Positions 56,868 through 60,000 of a stretch of DNA of 60,000 nucleotides are shown here, piece by piece. The first letter of the stretch is position 1, and every line of letters begins with the position of its first letter. Source of the stretch: Lingula anatina. Its lineage: Eukaryota; Brachiopoda; Lingulata; Lingulida; Lingulidae. The translations under genes were made by a program, and so were the position numbers. Below the pieces are notes generated by a model. It made no database searches. It was given only the letters and a program-made list of their open reading frames with translations, and was not told the origin of the DNA. The stretch is from contig NW_019775913.1 of the NCBI RefSeq assembly GCF_001039355.2, positions 394,020 to 454,019 of the forward strand. The letters run 5' to 3'.

Positions 56868-59800
56868 GACACTGAAGAGCATACATTTTTTTGGGGTTAT
56901 CAGTTCTGTGATACAAAAACCTGTTTACCTATATAGAGCGCGTTGACTGCATAGCGACGGGCGTGCTGAATGCAATGTTATAATGTTCTTTGTGATTTTT
57001 TTTGCATAGGCACTCCGGTGGTGAGTCTACAACATTTGTTAGAAAAAACACTGGTTTAAATATGTGTTAACTCCAAACTTAACCGTTCGTTTTATGCCAA
57101 ACAATATGACACTATGTACATACAGCAAAAAGAAATATTTCGTAGCAAAATTTACCATAAATATTGCAATGTTTATAATGCCCCATTGTGACGAAAGTTA
57201 TTTTTCACCTCAAAAAGTCAATTTGGCCAGAAAACAGAAATTTTCAAATGATATTTCCAAAATGTAAACTGCAGGCCCAAATATTTCATAAACGAATATT
57301 TTAAGTAGGTTCAAGATTTTTTTATCAATGTGTTGTTGAGATTTAAATATGACGGCTTATTTGAAGCATCACAGAAAATATACATTCTGCAAACATTTCA
57401 ATGGGACAGAAAAATAATGCGGACTCATTATTAAATTTTATATTACTAAACATATGTTTGGTTATTAAAGCACGCCTAATGTATAGAAAGCACATATTTC
57501 TACATACTTCGTCACATTCCACTTACATCTCATGTGAATTTTTGCGTGTTTGAGATAAAAAAAAAACGGATGCGTTACATACACCCTTATGTACATATGG
57601 TCTAATTATAAAGGGTCGACAGCGTGGGTTTAATAGTAAATTAGTTTATTATCATATTAGTTAATCGGTAACTGATATATTTTTGTACACTGTTAATGAA
57701 GTCGGTATACTCTCTGTGCTTTATGTGCCTTACAAATGAATACTAACCTCGCTGTTAAGGATTGCGCGGCAGCCATCTGGATTTAGTTCAGTTTCATTTT
57801 ATCCTTGTGTGCAAATGTACATGTACTTTGGTGATGTTGCTGCTTCCTAACGCGCTATATGTTGGTATTATGTACGGGTGTCATATACTATATCTCAAAG
57901 ACATGCTTAAGCGTACAAACACACACTTACACACACATGTGACCACGCGCTAAAACGCATCAACTTCCTACCACTGTGATATCAATAAAATGCACGGGTT
58001 TTGTTCCGCTAAAACCAAAGACGCTGCCATAATAATTCAAAGACAAGGTCATCAGAAATCATGCGTCTTTGATTGTTTTTTCGTGCGTTGTCTTATTGAC
58101 ACCAGAATGACTGTAGTGCTTTTTGCTCTGTTAGTCTTTTTTAATTAAGCTTCTGAACACAACCTTCAAAACTGGAGGTGTTAGGTTAAATAGTTCTAGT
58201 ACCCAAAGGCACAACACATTTTGGAACCTTGCATTGGAGGAATTTTAAATGTTAACTGAATCAGCTTGAATGGGCTCTTTAATTAACTTAGACACACCAA
58301 ATTCAACTTACTTATTCCTTTCATTTCTGTACATACGCGTGTAGCACAGCCAAGCGGGTTCTTACGTCTCAGGTTTAACCTTATTCCAACATTTCACAAA
58401 CCGAGATCGTGTTCGCCGAAGGCTCTGTTACACGAAGGCCCGGACCTTAAGGCTATATTAGGAAATTGCCAATCTATATAACCCACGGATCATCCGACTA
58501 TTTCTGTAGGTAATATTTCACAAGCCAGAGGCACTACTTTATAAAGCGCATCTGTATTTGAAAAGGCGTAGCGCTTTGGTTACGGGTTTGACCAAGAAGT
58601 ACCCAAAGCGTCCCGGTAGTTCAAATCATACTAGAAAACACTTATTTCGCTTAAAAATCGATTTAAAAATGAAATGTACGTTCGGAAGATTTTTTCCAAG
58701 CACAATTATAAACAATAATTAATGATGGGGTTATGAAATTAAATCTCTGGGAAATCTCTCGTTCAGCACATACCCAATTTTAACCCAACTTTGGAAAACG
58801 CAAAGGGCGTTTGTGTAGAATATCTGTGTATGTCTTTTATTATATCTAAAAAATAATTGCTTAGTTTTATCCTTATAATATATATATCTGCACTCGTTTT
58901 AAATGCATTTAGCCTATATGTATAGCTGTTATTTCAAAACGTTTGTATATATTGAAGAGATTATAAAAGACAACAGTCTATCAGTTCGTTTTATACAGAA
59001 CATACTTGAAACTTACAATCATGTTTCAACATGTGTGTATAATTTTGATACACATTCAAAACTATTGTCAATAAACATGTATATCGGGTCTCAGAATTAA
59101 TTTGTGTGCAAGATTATCCAAGAAATAAAGGCCAAGTCCACATTTGAGAAAATCAGTATTATGTTGTCACTTTCGTCTTTGCTACGTCACTTATAATACT
59201 ACAGGACGGTCAGGGAAGGGGGGGGGGGCAGGGGTAGGGGGAGGTCACAGCCAAACTCTAGGACAGTGTAATAGTGAGTAGTCTTCACTACACTGGTGAC
59301 TATGAATGGTCTCCTGACGTCAGTGTGACTTAAGTCCCGAAGTCAAAGTCTTTCGCAGACATGCTTTCTAATTTTTTTGTGGAAATGGAAAGTTAAAAAA
59401 ATCTTCTCAACTATACAAGTTTACTTCGAGCAAAATATACAGCAGCAGTTGACAACAGCGTACATATGTTATAATAACATTAATATTGGATTATTTAGCC
59501 AACTGAATATTGAGTGAATGTTTTAAACATGTCACTTTTAAAGGGGGGAGAGGCTGGTAGTGATTGGAAACGCAATGAAATCATTAAATTTAAAAGAAAC
59601 GCCTAAACTCATGAATACGCAATGTATGTATTACATCAAAGGGAATTAAACGTGACAGCATGCAAACTATTTGGTGCGTACACTTGCAGGCAATTTATTC
59701 AACAATCACGCGAGAACGTGGCGTTTATGGAAAATGTCACGTGGTCGGACGCGCCACGCGATGCCGGAAAACCAGTGAAAGACGAGCAAGGCGTTTTGAT

Positions 59801-60000
59801 AAACGTTGTTTACATATGGGATCAACATACAAGTTTATAACGCCTGTAGGCGTTAGTGTTTGATATAAATCAAACTGCTCTAAGCAAGTTTTCCCCAAAC
59901 TGATGTCATATTTAATAGCATTCAACGAATGTAGCGCTCGAATGTTTTTGAATCTGGGAACTGATATGCCGACATAGAATCTCATTTTGTTTAAGTCCCA
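56868..60000 (+). other. Receptor 3' UTR and downstream intergenic sequence
   Basis: AT-rich. AATAAA hexamers occur at 57984-57989, 59070-59075 and 59124-59129; which one is used is unknown. A G run lies at about 59219-59228. No further coding sequence was recognised, including the short frames near 59622-59985. Confidence 0.5.

Overview
This window is animal nuclear DNA: AT-rich, intron-rich, full of microsatellites, long G or C runs and small DNA-transposon remnants. The gene families (plectin-repeat protein, heterotrimeric G-protein gamma subunit, and a large receptor built from YWTD propellers, EGF, sushi and HYR modules) point to a heterozygous marine invertebrate, perhaps an invertebrate deuterostome such as amphioxus or a hemichordate. 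A lophotrochozoan cannot be excluded, and I cannot name the species.

Three genes are supported. (1) At 862-3226 (+) lies the 3' end of a gene entering from the left. Four exons join in frame (449 codons visible) and end in three double plectin-repeat units. (2) At 6512-6730 (-) is an uninterrupted 72-residue G-gamma reading frame ending in the prenylation box CVIL. (3) At 22082-56867 (+) is the main gene: 28 coding exons whose lengths sum to 4737 nt, an exact open frame of 1578 codons plus stop. It encodes a type I membrane protein: signal peptide, three [YWTD beta-propeller + EGF] units as in LRP5/LRP6-type receptors, then CCP-CCP-HYR-CCP-HYR-CCP as in sushi/HYR proteins, a short stalk, one membrane span and a 90-residue tail with an NPMY endocytosis-type motif. 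LDL-receptor class A repeats are absent. I do not know a described family with this order, and it is the strongest candidate here for an undescribed system.

Between the genes (about 3.2-6.5 kb, 6.8-22 kb, 56.9-60 kb) and in the 15.2-kb first intron I see no convincing coding sequence. These stretches hold repeats: two MITE families with perfect 5-bp target duplications (CAGGGGCGGATCCAG and CAGGCCCGTAGCCAG ends), a dispersed AGATCGATCT-ended element, an AACGTT-rich element ending in TTTGCTGGG, a small CTACCCTCTACCAG-ended family, and a decayed Tc1-like transposon with arms of more than 400 bp.

Three direct duplications (336 bp at 5.2-5.9 kb, about 2 kb at 11.3-15.5 kb, about 1.6 kb at 46.1-49.3 kb) each meet at a single 'n'. 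The first and third are near-identical and the second looks allelic. I read all three as unmerged overlapping contigs or haplotypes rather than biology. The third one falsely duplicates three exons of the receptor gene.
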